DNA of 64,000 nucleotides from G965205255 sp965205255 (GTDB lineage Bacteria; Pseudomonadota; Gammaproteobacteria; Pseudomonadales; Endozoicomonadaceae): NCBI GenBank assembly GCA_965205255.1, contig OZ242051.1, positions 2,356,001 to 2,420,000 of the forward strand, read 5' to 3'. Shown piece by piece: positions 39,569 to 49,700 of this stretch (position 1 is its first letter; each line of letters starts with the position of its first letter). The notes under the pieces were generated by a model. It saw only the letters and a program-made list of their open reading frames with translations, ran no database searches and was not told where the DNA came from. The position numbers and the translations under genes were made by a program.

Positions 39569-41005
39569 GATAATTCCTTTGAATGTTTACCAGTATCTAA
39601 ATTATTTACTAAAAAGTAATATAGATTAACATAGTTGGATTTATATTTCTCAGCCTAGTATTTTTTGATATTAGGTTGTCATCGTATATTTGGAGGGTGA
39701 TAATGCCTTAGATGGTTGTTCGAGATGATCAATGGGGTAGTGCCTCTAATTTATAATTACCCTAAAATTCAGTACTATCCACGAGAGCATACTCAACCAC
39801 TATTTTTTTTATTACATCGACCACCTCACGAACTTACTAACTAATGCAGTTATACGGTCAACTTATTATGCACAGATATACCCATCACTGATGAAAATAT
39901 AGGAAAAAAGTACTTGCATTTATTAGTTTAATCCAGCATCAAATCAAAAATTACTGACAATTTTCAGGGCATCAAAAAACTAGTGTCTTTAAGTTAAAGA
40001 ACTATATTAACCAATTTTAAAGAGACATTGGTTAATATCTCGTTGCACTAAAACATTTCAGGAAAGCTTACTGGACCTATTTTTTGTCTACTTCATCCCG
40101 TTATTCCAACGCACGTTGGTGAGTTTTATAAACAAAAGCCAAGTTTTAAATAAACAACAATATTACTATAAAAATACAGCCATTACTTATGGGAAAACTG
40201 TTGAATTTTTTTTAGTTTACGATAAAACGATTTTGATACACTATCAATTTCGTTTTTTATTCTATCGGTATAATACTATTGTATAAATTACTAACTTCAC
40301 GATCCTGATTGCTCTAGCCTTGCTATGGCAAAGAGGACTGAAAGAACAAATACAGTCTGGATTAAAGCTTACTTCTCAACAAACACCAGAATATACACTT
40401 ATATCTGGTTGCTTAAAAACCTGCTTGTAATATCTTATTTCGCTACTTTTCTGATCTTGCTATTACGTATTGAAGCTCCTCTCAATAGTTGCCTATTACT
40501 CGTCACTTCGTCTTTCATAGCAAGACCATAAAAGGATGATAATAAAAGTACTTAAAAACAGATTTTGGTATTACTTTTTTATCGTATCACGTTTGCAATA
40601 AACGAAAAGTCCATATAAAAGACACAGGCACACCTTTTGTGCAAGCTCCCAAATATCAATGTCTGACATCATTAGATTAAAAAAAAGCTAGCATAACTTA
40701 TTAGTTTGCTTGTCACAAAAAAATCTTAAAGCTTGCTCATAAACAGCAACAGAGATAAGAGATTTTGATAATAAAAGCTTTTCAAGCATTCATAGACGTA
40801 ATTTGGTAGAAATCACGCCTATATACTTCACACCAACATAGTCATTTATTAAACGGGATTTTTTTCGCCATGTAACATCTCTGGTTATTGTCAAACAACA
40901 AACAATCCCCAATATGACTACCATGTGTCACTTCTGCAGCATCGTGTAACGATTTGTAAAAGATTACAAGGCTAAACTTAAGACCAATAGTTACCGAAAT
41001 AGCAA
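39569..41005. other. Long AT-rich gap between hfq and hflX
   Basis: No credible gene over ~1.4 kb. It holds a copy of the palindromic repeat family (40431-40540) and, at about 39953-39997, a stretch related to 4125-4172. The rest is AT-rich with no recognised IS. The hfq transcript probably ends here, so hflX likely has its own promoter. Confidence 0.5.
40431..40540. repeat. Palindromic intergenic repeat, copy 2 (inverted)
   Basis: On the minus strand it reads TTTTATGGTCTTGCTATGAA...GAAGTGACGAGTAA...GTAATAGCAAGATCAGAAAAG, the same design as the copies at 26818, 61402 and 62718: CTTGCTAT and ATAGCAAG arms near the ends. Confidence 0.65.
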
Positions 41006-41269
41006 TTACTCATCAATATTTTCTTCAGTAAACTCGTGACCAAGCTGACTTGAAGCAGGCAAGCGCACGGGACGACCGGGAACTACAGTAGAAATAGCAT
41101 GTTTATACACCATTTGGCTTACAGTATTTTTCAGCAAAATGACAAACTGATCAAACGATTCAATTTGCCCCTGAAGTTTAATTCCATTAACCAGATAAAT
41201 AGAGACAGGTACGTGCTCTTTTCGTAACACGTTCAAGTAAGGGTCTTGTAGGGAATGCCCTTTTGACAT
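41006..41269 (-). CDS. hfq: RNA chaperone Hfq
   Basis: 87 residues. The Sm1 motif is [20 protein letters not shown], with Gln8-equivalent and [20 protein letters not shown], and the Sm2 motif is [15 protein letters not shown], the proximal-face U-binding site (YKHA). It forms a hexamer that pairs small RNAs with mRNAs. The C-terminal tail after the Sm core is short (~20 residues) and ends in acidic residues. It lies 236 bp after miaA on the same strand, a wider gap than usual. Confidence 0.98.
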   Translation of the reverse strand: MSKGHSLQDPYLNVLRKEHVPVSIYLVNGIKLQGQIESFDQFVILLKNTVSQMVYKHAISTVVPGRPVRLPASSQLGHEFTEENIDE

Positions 41270-41505
41270 GTCCGTACTCCTTTAAGATAATCATTTCAAT
41301 AAAAATATTTGTGTGTTTGTCACTATCAATAAGTTCTTATTAACAACTTAACCACACACAAACGCTCACTCAGTATAAATTGATGGTAAACTTTTAGTCT
41401 GTCATACGAAAAATTTCAAACATTAACAGGCTCAACCCTGAAGATAAATAACATCTTTTGACCTCGATCAGTTATCACAGGTATAAGCTCTGTTTTTTTA
41501 CTACT

Positions 41506-42450
41506 TTAGTCATTTAGCGAGTCATTTATGACTCGTAAAGTATCTGGTAGAAGTTTTGGAGATAAGGTATCCAGCCAATGGAGATTATTCCAACTTCTTA
41601 GCCAAGTAATTTGTCGCTTTGCAAGTTGTCTTGTCGCAACAATACATTTTTCAACAACTTTATCTTTTGGAAACATCCCTTCAAAATGCTGCCATATTTG
41701 ACGATAACCAACAGATCTCATTGAGGGAAGGTTAGGATTCAATCCAAGCGAGCGAAGGCCTTGCACTTCTTCGATCAAACCAGCTTCAAACATTTGTTTA
41801 CATCGACTAGCAATACGCGAATGAAGTATAGGTCTTTCTTTTGGTGTAACCGCTAAATGTATACATCGATATGGGAATTTATTGATTTCTGACTGTGATC
41901 TTTTTAGCGAAGTCAGGCTTTTTCCAGAAATCATATAAACCTCTAGTGCTCGTTGAAGCCGCTGAGAATCATGCTTATGCAATCTCATTGCTGACTCAGG
42001 GTCAACTTTGGCCAGTCTTTCCCATACTTCATTCCAACCAAACTCTTGAGCAACTGTATAAATTTTATTGCGAACCTGCTCATTTGCAGGTGGTAGTTTT
42101 GCAAGCCCTGTGGTTAATGCTTTGAAATATAGCATTGTCCCTCCAACCAGCAAGGGAATACGACCTTCTGATATGATTTTACTAATCAAATTTTTAGCAT
42201 CGTCACAAAAGTTTGCTACTGAATAAGGATCATCAGGATTCCTTATATTTACCAAGTGATGTGGATACTTTGATAGTTGTTCAGTTGAAGGTTTGGCTGA
42301 GCCAATATCTAGCCCTCTATAAACCTGAGTGGAATCAACACTGATAATATCACAAGGCAAGGCATCACAAAGCTTCATGGCCAAACTGGTTTTGCCAGAT
42401 GCCGTTGACCCCATCAAAAATATCACTGTAATATTTTTCTCAGAAAACAT
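41506..42450 (-). CDS. miaA: tRNA dimethylallyltransferase MiaA
   Basis: About 314 residues from the ATG at 42450 (MFSEKNITVIFLMGSTASGK); a start 14 codons upstream is also open but adds sequence unusual for the family. The P-loop GSTASGKTSLA, the DSTQVYRGLDIGSAKP substrate site and the swinging-domain motif KFPYRCIHLAVTP are present. MiaA adds dimethylallyl to A37 of tRNAs reading UNN codons. It heads miaA-hfq; mutL, often upstream, is absent, replaced by IS debris. Confidence 0.96.
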   Translation of the reverse strand: MFSEKNITVIFLMGSTASGKTSLAMKLCDALPCDIISVDSTQVYRGLDIGSAKPSTEQLSKYPHHLVNIRNPDDPYSVANFCDDAKNLISKIISEGRIPLLVGGTMLYFKALTTGLAKLPPANEQVRNKIYTVAQEFGWNEVWERLAKVDPESAMRLHKHDSQRLQRALEVYMISGKSLTSLKRSQSEINKFPYRCIHLAVTPKERPILHSRIASRCKQMFEAGLIEEVQGLRSLGLNPNLPSMRSVGYRQIWQHFEGMFPKDKVVEKCIVATRQLAKRQITWLRSWNNLHWLDTLSPKLLPDTLRVINDSLND

Positions 42451-42492
42451 ATTGAAGAATCTACCGCTTACAGATACCCCAAAAACATACAA

Positions 42493-42783
42493 GTCATAAT
42501 ACTATTGCAATATTACCTGCATAACGCATAAGCAAACAACGATAACACACATTCACTTTAAATGAAAATGAGGATTTAAGGTTGAAGGTGTCTAAAGCTA
42601 TTATTCTTTTGGACAATGGTATTTTTTTTTCGTGTAACCTATTGACTAGAATAAATAAACGATGAAAAAAAATAATTGTACTTACAAAAATACTAACTTC
42701 TTTTTCAAACTACTATGGAATAGCTTAGCTTTTTGATAGCCCAGCTTCATTGAATAGTAACTTTTTAGTGACTGATTTTATTC
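42493..42783. other. Gene-free gap upstream of miaA
   Basis: About 290 bp of AT-rich DNA between miaA and a decayed transposase; presumably holds the miaA promoter. Nothing else is recognised. Confidence 0.4.
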
Positions 42784-43545
42784 ATTACACGACCAAGACC
42801 TTTAAATTATCCATAGGTATGGCTTTGATTTCAGTGTAAAATGACTCGCTTTATGTTTTATCGACAGGTACTCCAGCTTGAATGCCGAATAGATCGACAT
42901 AAATACATGATTCTGCTGTGTTAGCGGTATCTTAGCTGGCGACTTTGCAAACCCTATATTGGATTTTATCGTATTATAGAAGACTTCCACCTTCTATTGT
43001 TTTTTGTAAATTGTTTCAATCTTATCGGCAGTACACTGAAGATCACTACAGGCCAGATACAGCAAATCGACCCTTTCGTTCTTGTTTGTAAAGACCTTTC
43101 GGTAAAGCAGAACGACAAAACTCACATCCTTTACCCAAGCTTTATATGGATTAGTTCCGGTATAATCGAGTGCATCAACTCGTGTGAAATTGCTGGCTTT
43201 TTTCTCTTTCAGACTCAGTGCTACGGTACAATTGCTTTTAAGTGCAAAGATAAAATTATGCTTTTTCCTGAACTGTATTATGAACAATAAGAACGGTCAC
43301 CGTGGACTCCATCGCCCTGACAACAGGTTTTACTTCTTACCAGAGATCTTCGGTTGTGTACTCGCTATCAGCCAGCAATCAATTGATTTAGCCATGGCTT
43401 GCTACTTCGTCCAGCAAAGCAGAAAGCCCCGTAGCCGTGATCTGACCAAAGGAGGTGATGAGATAGTTTTACAAATCTATAAATTGTCTGTTCATTTTGC
43501 GTATTATACGCTTCAATCATCGTATGAAAATGTATTGTTTACATG
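42784..43545 (-). pseudogene. IS701-like DDE transposase, internally deleted and frameshifted
   Basis: The minus strand holds pieces of one transposase in changing frames: an N-terminal piece (ITSFGQITATGLSALLDE, then LADSEYTTEDL and EVKPVV), a central piece (FIFALKSNCTVALSLKEKK, VLLYRKVFTNKNERVDLLYL) and a C-terminal piece (YNTIKSNIGFAKSPAKIPL, then NHVFMSIYSAFKLEYLSIKH). The order matches IS701-like transposases, but the section with the first catalytic Asp is missing between the first two pieces, and stops interrupt each junction. It is inactive. Confidence 0.75.
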
Positions 43546-43560
43546 ACATTAGTTGTTAAT

Positions 43561-43926
43561 TTAAATAGTACGCTGGCTTCCCCTAAAAAAACGTTTACTG
43601 GCAATTAGTGATGTGCATAGCCCAAGTACAGCAATACCTAAACCTATGCTAATAGCTGTAATTTGAACAACTGTTTGTATGTTTTTTTCCTCAAAAGAGA
43701 AAAGAAGTGCATAAAAATTTCCAGTTACAAATGCCCAGCTAACACATAGCAATACTACCCCCTGTTGAAAACGTGCGATGCGGGCACACCAAAGCATTAA
43801 AACGACAGCTAAATAATCATCAACAGATAAAGGCCAGTATTCATCAACAGAAAGGAAGACCCAGGTTTCCGTAACCCCAAGTGTCCATGCAAAGTACATG
43901 GCAAGATAGCGACTAAATGTATGCAT
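43561..43926 (-). CDS. Small integral membrane protein, 121 residues
   Basis: About three or four hydrophobic segments (e.g. DYLAVVLMLWCARIA, GVVLLCVSWAFVTGNFYALL, ITAISIGLGIAVLGLC) and a basic C-terminus (KRFFRGSQRTI). The ATG at 43926 is preceded on the minus strand by AAGGAATAATA, a plausible ribosome site. No family is recognised. It stands alone between decayed IS elements, yet its frame is intact, which hints at a retained function. Confidence 0.6.
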   Translation of the reverse strand: MHTFSRYLAMYFAWTLGVTETWVFLSVDEYWPLSVDDYLAVVLMLWCARIARFQQGVVLLCVSWAFVTGNFYALLFSFEEKNIQTVVQITAISIGLGIAVLGLCTSLIASKRFFRGSQRTI

Positions 43927-44070
43927 TATTATTCCTTGTTATTTTAATCTGTCAGAGTGATGACACAATGCTTTATATTTGTTGGATGAAAACACCTGTA
44001 ATAATGATACATGTCGGCCAAGCTTTATTATTCCTCAGAGTTACACTTCAGTGACTTTGTTTTTTATTTA

Positions 44071-44945
44071 ACCTCAGTTTGATATAACTAGATAGAGACT
44101 AAACTCGTGTATTGGGTGTTTAGTGAGAGATTTTTCTTTCTGTAGATATAAGCAATCAGACCACTATTAGATTGATCATAAAATTATCTTTGGATCACTG
44201 CCTAGAATGCTTAATCTGATAAATGTTTTAAAGCTAATCATTAATGGTTTCTATAATGGGGCGCCATCTGAGCAGCAACTTATCAAATAGTATTATCAGT
44301 TTGGGATTCATGTTTTTCTTAAGCATTGTGATAAGCTAAACACCATATTTATCAAGCAGTAATTTAACTTTTCCTTGAAAAATATAACCTTTGTCTCCAA
44401 AGAGTGTCCCAAAAAGAACACTGCACATTTGATCTGAAATGGAGCGGTTATCCGCATTACCTGACGTACATTTAACGTTAAGGATTTCGCCAGTATCATT
44501 GACGATAAGTTGAAGTTTAAAGCCACAGAACAAGCCAGTTGAAGACTTGCCATATGATTTTTTCATAAAAGCACACAGTGCAATCAATGCCTGAGGCATG
44601 AATTCTACAAAATGATTGTACTGACCAGTTTAGAAATAAGGTGCCGCAGATGATGACTGATAAATTTGAGATAGAAGTCTTTAAAGTAGCGGTAATCTGA
44701 ACGATGGAACTGAACGACAATCGTCATCACTTTATTCAGGCAAAGACGACAAGAACGAATTTTCTTTTTGCATTCCGACTTCAATAAAAATTGCTCAAAT
44801 AGAGGTATAAAAGTCTGGAAAAAGTCATTCATATCGCAGAAAATACGGGTAATCATAGTGTCTTCCGTGTTGTGTTTCGTCTTGTGAAACCATACTATGC
44901 ACGAGACACTATGTTTTTAAAGGATTTTTACATCAAACTGAGGTT
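44071..44945 (-). mobile_element. IS982-family element with broken transposase
   Basis: 875 bp between ACCTCAGTTTGATAT and its reverse complement ATCAAACTGAGGT, with similar AT-rich bases (TATTTA) on both sides that may be the target duplication. The transposase is split: an N-terminal frame (about 44605-44856, MITRIFCDMNDFFQTFIPL) and a catalytic frame (44336-44599, KSSTGLFCGFKLQLIVNDTG, FGDKGYIFQGK) are out of register, and the end is in a third frame. This is the most complete copy; fragments lie at 10424, 26685 and 52685. Confidence 0.85.
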
Positions 44946-45074
44946 ATTTAGACTTTTACATCCTGTGGTGTCAGAAAAATGGTATTCATCCTTGCATTAC
45001 TATCTTACTCTAATTTCATTTTTCTACACTGTATATAAATTCGTGATAAATTTGATGTACACGGAGTGTAAACC

Positions 45075-45182
45075 ATGCAAAGAAATAATAACTATTTAAC
45101 TTGGAAAGAAGTTGGATTACTGGCTATATCGTCAACTATTATGAGCACCTGCTTCCTTTTTTTAGTCTGTGCAATCATTTAA
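45075..45182 (+). CDS. Small single-span membrane peptide, 35 residues
   Basis: ATG at 45075 follows ACGGAGTG at good spacing. The peptide has a polar start (MQRNNNYLTWKEVG) and one hydrophobic helix to the end (LLAISSTIMSTCFLFLVCAI). It resembles small regulatory membrane proteins in build only; no family is recognised. It stands between an IS982 and an ISAs1 remnant. Confidence 0.4.
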   Translation: MQRNNNYLTWKEVGLLAISSTIMSTCFLFLVCAII

Positions 45183-45259
45183 CTCAGGGTTTGCACATAT
45201 ATCTCTTTGATTAGCTGAACATGTTATTTTATCGTAAAATACACTCTTGATAAAATAAC

Positions 45260-45625
45260 ATGACGCTACTGGAAGCTGTCAATGATATACCCGACCCTCG
45301 TGCCGATAACATCCATTATTCCCTGACTCGCCTGATATTCATCACCGTATGTATGGTATTATGCAGTACTAATAGCTGGAGTATGGCGTCATGGCCAACT
45401 CACACCAAATAGTACTGGTTAAATAAATTTATTCAATTATCTCAAGTAGTTCCTTCCCAAGACACATTTGACTAAGTATGTTCTCTACTGAAACTAAAAG
45501 CATTGCGTAAAACTTTCGTGAATGAATAGGTCATACGGCACCCTTTCTGAAGGCGAACTAATTGCCATTGACCATAAAGCCCTTTGAGGATCTTATAAGG
45601 GGGCTGTTAATATCTGAGAAAAAAA
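45260..45625 (+). pseudogene. ISAs1-family transposase, N-terminal remnant
   Basis: The first part reads MTLLEAVNDIPDPRADNIHY then LTRLIFITVCMVLCS, the N-terminal associated domain of ISAs1 (DDE_Tnp_1_assoc) transposases. The rest follows in shifted frames with stops: KYWLNKFIQLSQVVPSQDTF and ELIAIDHKAL-GSYKGA, the last holding the first catalytic Asp (AIDGKTLRGS in intact members). The remaining two thirds are missing. Confidence 0.8.
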
Positions 45626-46310
45626 TGAATTTAAGATGTCAGTTAAACGCCTATGCAAGCTTAACTGGAAGCCATATTATAAAAAAACAATTTTTTATGT
45701 TTATTTCAAACATAACGCTCCTACGCCAAGTGAAAATAAGGCACGTTAAGCACTTATGTGCGGGACAAAACATACAACAAATCCCCAAAGCTAATGGCAT
45801 CATGCTTTGCATAAATGTTGAACAATACACATCTAAGTACGTTCAGTCCTAATCGAAAAAGATTTTTTTGAGGCTTGTTATGTTTATTCAGCAGTAGTGT
45901 TTCACTTTCACTATGCATCATACACCATGCATTATAGTATCGGTGGCAACAAAATCTCTTTCACCTTGTTTGTGTATAGAAGCAACACATATGCCTGCAC
46001 CTAATAAAATGGACAAGCTGAAAGTGGGAGTGGGAGTGCTATAAAAAAATAGTTATCATTTTTTATGATTGTTGCATTTCATTATAGTGCTCGTGTAAAA
46101 ATCCTTATCCACTGATGAGTATTATGGCTTGATTTCAAGGTGGATATTATTTAAGATTGGTAGATAATGATTAGACTTCTCTGATAGTAAACATCCTTGT
46201 GTTAGTGTGATACCTGAAATGTCTCAATTCAGGTGTCAATTTATAGACCATAGAACAGTTTTTTAGTTTTATAAACTAAAAAAAATCGGCTGTTATTTCG
46301 GGGGGCGGCA
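45626..46310. other. AT-rich gap, no gene recognised
   Basis: About 690 bp after the ISAs1 remnant. A 96-codon open frame crosses from the remnant into this gap but reads transposase debris at its start and has no start signal. No IS end or repeat is recognised in the rest. Confidence 0.35.
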
Positions 46311-46571
46311 TTGAAAACATCAGCATTTATAGCATCTAGACTTATGTGTTCTTCAGCACTGACTGCGTTCCATGTTGGCTCTGTTGTGCCATTTGACAGG
46401 GCTGCCGGTTGGCGGGTGACCGTTGGTAGTGGAAATCAAGATAGGCATGAAAATGTAGAGCACTATGGAATTACCTCCGTAAATTTTATTGTAAAAATGA
46501 CTGATTGGTATGGTAATCACATCAACCAAAATTTAACAAATTTAAATATGTATTGTAATAATGCGTATTAG
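46311..46571 (+). CDS. Hypothetical exported protein, 86 residues
   Basis: TTG at 46311 is preceded by GGGGGGCGG, a strong ribosome site. The first ~20 residues (MKTSAFIASRLMCSSALTAF) look like a weak signal peptide, and the rest is polar (WRVTVGSGNQDRHENVEHYG...). No family is recognised. It lies about 220 bp before the RHS toxin gene on the same strand. It may be a fragment of a larger gene. Confidence 0.35.
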   Translation: MKTSAFIASRLMCSSALTAFHVGSVVPFDRAAGWRVTVGSGNQDRHENVEHYGITSVNFIVKMTDWYGNHINQNLTNLNMYCNNAY

Positions 46572-46787
46572 CAGTGCTTCTAACCTGTATTTATGCCTTG
46601 TTGCGAAATTGATATCTAACTACAGCAAATTGACATTACTTGCCAGACTCCATAAATGATTATCTGTTACTACGATCCAGCAGAAAATTTTAGCTCAGTA
46701 GCTCAGTAGCTCTGTTTTTGCCGCCTTCTAGAGTATTTTATTTCTAGTTGTTACCAGTAATTTTTGAGATAAAGGTTTTGTTTTTTT

Positions 46788-49700
46788 ATGTTTAAAAAAA
46801 TAATTAGATCGATATTAGCAATATTTACTTTAATATCCATGCTGCTGTCCTCGCAGTATGTGATGGCTGGTCAAATTCATCAGATTGCACACGGGCTTCA
46901 TGGCTTATCTCATCACCGTAAAGAGGGGAAGTCCAGGCACTTATCTTCATCAGATTCAAACAATAATAAAGTTTTTACTACTGGCCACACAGCGGCTGGG
47001 CAGAGTACGATCACCAGTAATGCATTTAATTTTTCTTCTATGTATGGCGGGAGTGTTGATGGAAGAACAGGAGCGTACAGCTTTAATGCCTCTCTGGGTA
47101 CAGTTCACGGCAATGCAGGGTTTGGTCCTGATTATACTTACAGTCTGCATTACAGCAGCAGTAATCGGGGGAACAGCGGATATGGTTTCGGCTGGAGTGC
47201 CTCTTTGTCTCATTATAATAAAACGACAAAAACCTTAAGTTTTTTATCCGGAGGCACTTATAAGCTTACGTGGTCGGGAAATACACCATCGATTAAGTAT
47301 CATAAATTAGACACGCTGCATTTGCGGGGTGACCCTTCCGGTAAATACCTGCTGATTGCGACCCACAAAGACGGCAGTGAAGAGTTCTTTAACAGCTACG
47401 GGAATATGGTACGGTTTGAGAATACTAGGGGTAACAGCCTGTATTTCCACTATACCGGCAATCAAACCTCTGCCCGTCTTGAATCGATCACCGATGACAG
47501 TGGTAAAACGTTACTGCAGGTTGACTATACCGGCAACGGCATACAGGTGCATAGCCTGAAGGCTGACGGCAGTATGAAGACGGTGCAGGTGGCGATCAGC
47601 AATGAACAATTGCAAAATTTTCTGTTTGCTGATGGTAAGACTCGAGTGGCTTTTCAGTATGCACCGGCCCCTGGCTTTGCTGAGCTAATTAAGCATATCA
47701 GTTATTCCTCAGGCTCCAGTGAAGATTTTCAGTACAGTACCATACCGGTGCCTACCGGTGGTCCGGTGGCGCAGATCTATGTAGTGAAGTCCCATTACGT
47801 TACGCCAGGATGTGATCAGCCGGTGAGGAGGACAAACTATGCTTACGGTCTGGGTAACGGGCACAATTTTTTAGGTTATGCGGCAGGCGTTGCGTACCGC
47901 CAGGATGTGGATAATCTGTACATGCGTCCGGATAACTATACCTACCAAACCCAGGTAACAAATAATGACGAACCAAGTGCGGTCACCACGTACAATAAAT
48001 ACCATCTGGTTTTGAACCAGAAGCTTTATGCACCGGGTTCACATAAGCTGATCAGTGAAGTGGATTACCAGTATCCTAACTGGCTGAACAGTACGATAAG
48101 TTCACTGCCAGCCAACTACTCTTTGGCTACAAAGATTACCACTAAGGCTTACGGGGCTACCTCCGTCGATACGCAGGGGCTGGGTGGACAGACTCTGGCG
48201 CCGGTAGAGCACAGCAGTAGCTATGAGCATGATAATCAGGGCAACGTGTTAAAAACCACAAAAGAAGATGGCACCGTCATCACGAATCAGTATGCGCCGG
48301 CTGATGCCAATGGGTTTGTGAACAATCTCACCACGCAGACGACTACACCAGCGACGTTACCGGGCACCTCGGCAGTACTACCAACCCAAACAAAGATCAG
48401 CTGGCAGACATTGCCTTCAAAAGATAAAGCAATGCCGGTGGGGATGACTCTGCCCGCCAGCACCACCACGCTGTATCAGAAAACCCCCGGCGTATGGGCA
48501 GCAGGACTAACCGAGTCATTCACTTTTCATCACATGCAAACGCAACCCGATTACGGTATGCCAAGTGCAATGGCACTGACTAATGTAGCGAGCACGGCTG
48601 ATTCGCTTAATAAGTCGATTACCTATAGTGATAATCAGCAGTTGACATTGTGGGGTAAACAATTTCCGGTCAACATTAAAAGTGCGCAGATAATGGCGGT
48701 AAAAAGTGGTATTAAAACGCCTGAGGTTAAGACCTACACCAGCACGGTAACAGGGCAGACGCTGATGAGTGTGGATGCGCGGGGTAATAAAACCGCCTAT
48801 GCATATGATACGCTGGGGCGGGTCATCAAAGTAGTGGCTGATTACGGTACCAGTCATCAGTTAGTTGTAAGTTATGCCTATCAGTCTGATGCTAGTGGTA
48901 ACAGTGTGACGGTAACCGCGCCTAATGGTTATCAAGTTAGAAAGACGTATGATGGTGCAGGACGGGCATTAACGACACAGGCTGAACAGGTGAACAGTCA
49001 GGGCAAGGCGGTACCGGGTAGCTGGGATACAGTGTCATCACAAACCTACAATGCCGAAGGAAAGATTGCTCAGAAAACAGCGTATGACACCAATGAAGTG
49101 GGTAAGCTACAACGTTTTACAACCACTTACCATTATGATGCCTTAGGGCGTTTCATTGGTAAGTCCAATTTCAGAGGTCAGGCCGGTATTGTTGGGGTGG
49201 ATGCACTGACACGGCGCAGTTACAGCTATGTGCTGTTACCGGTGGATGCCACAGTCAGTGGTGCGAGTCTGTGTACGGTCAAAGGTGTTGCACACGCCTG
49301 TCAGGCGCGGCATTTATCCGTCAGCCAGACCGATGCCCGCGGGGACAAAGTAGCCACTTATCTGTTCAGTCTGGATCCGGCCATCACCAATGATAAGGGG
49401 CAACCACTTTATACCGGTGACCTGAAAAGTGAGCTTCAGGCGCATCTTTCCAGCGATATTGCTGCGGGGAAACCCTTTGACACTGTCTGGTTGCAAGGAT
49501 GGTTGCGTCAGGCTATTACGGCAAAATCTTGGTATAACGCCGGTTATGCCACCTATAATGCAGCGCATCAGGTGTTAGTAGCAACGGACACTGACGGTCA
49601 TGTGACGCATTTTGCCTATGATGCAAAAGGTAGAGCGATCAGCAAAACACTACCCAATGGAGCTGTGCAAACCTATCACTATGACAGTAAGAATAATCTA

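Noticed and set aside
40325..40531. 68-codon open frame with a hydrophobic stretch between hfq and hflX
   Set aside because: Its 3' half lies in a copy of the palindromic repeat family, and there is no ribosome site.
45562..45852. 96-codon open frame after the ISAs1 remnant
   Set aside because: Its start lies within the transposase remnant in a different frame and nothing protein-like follows.
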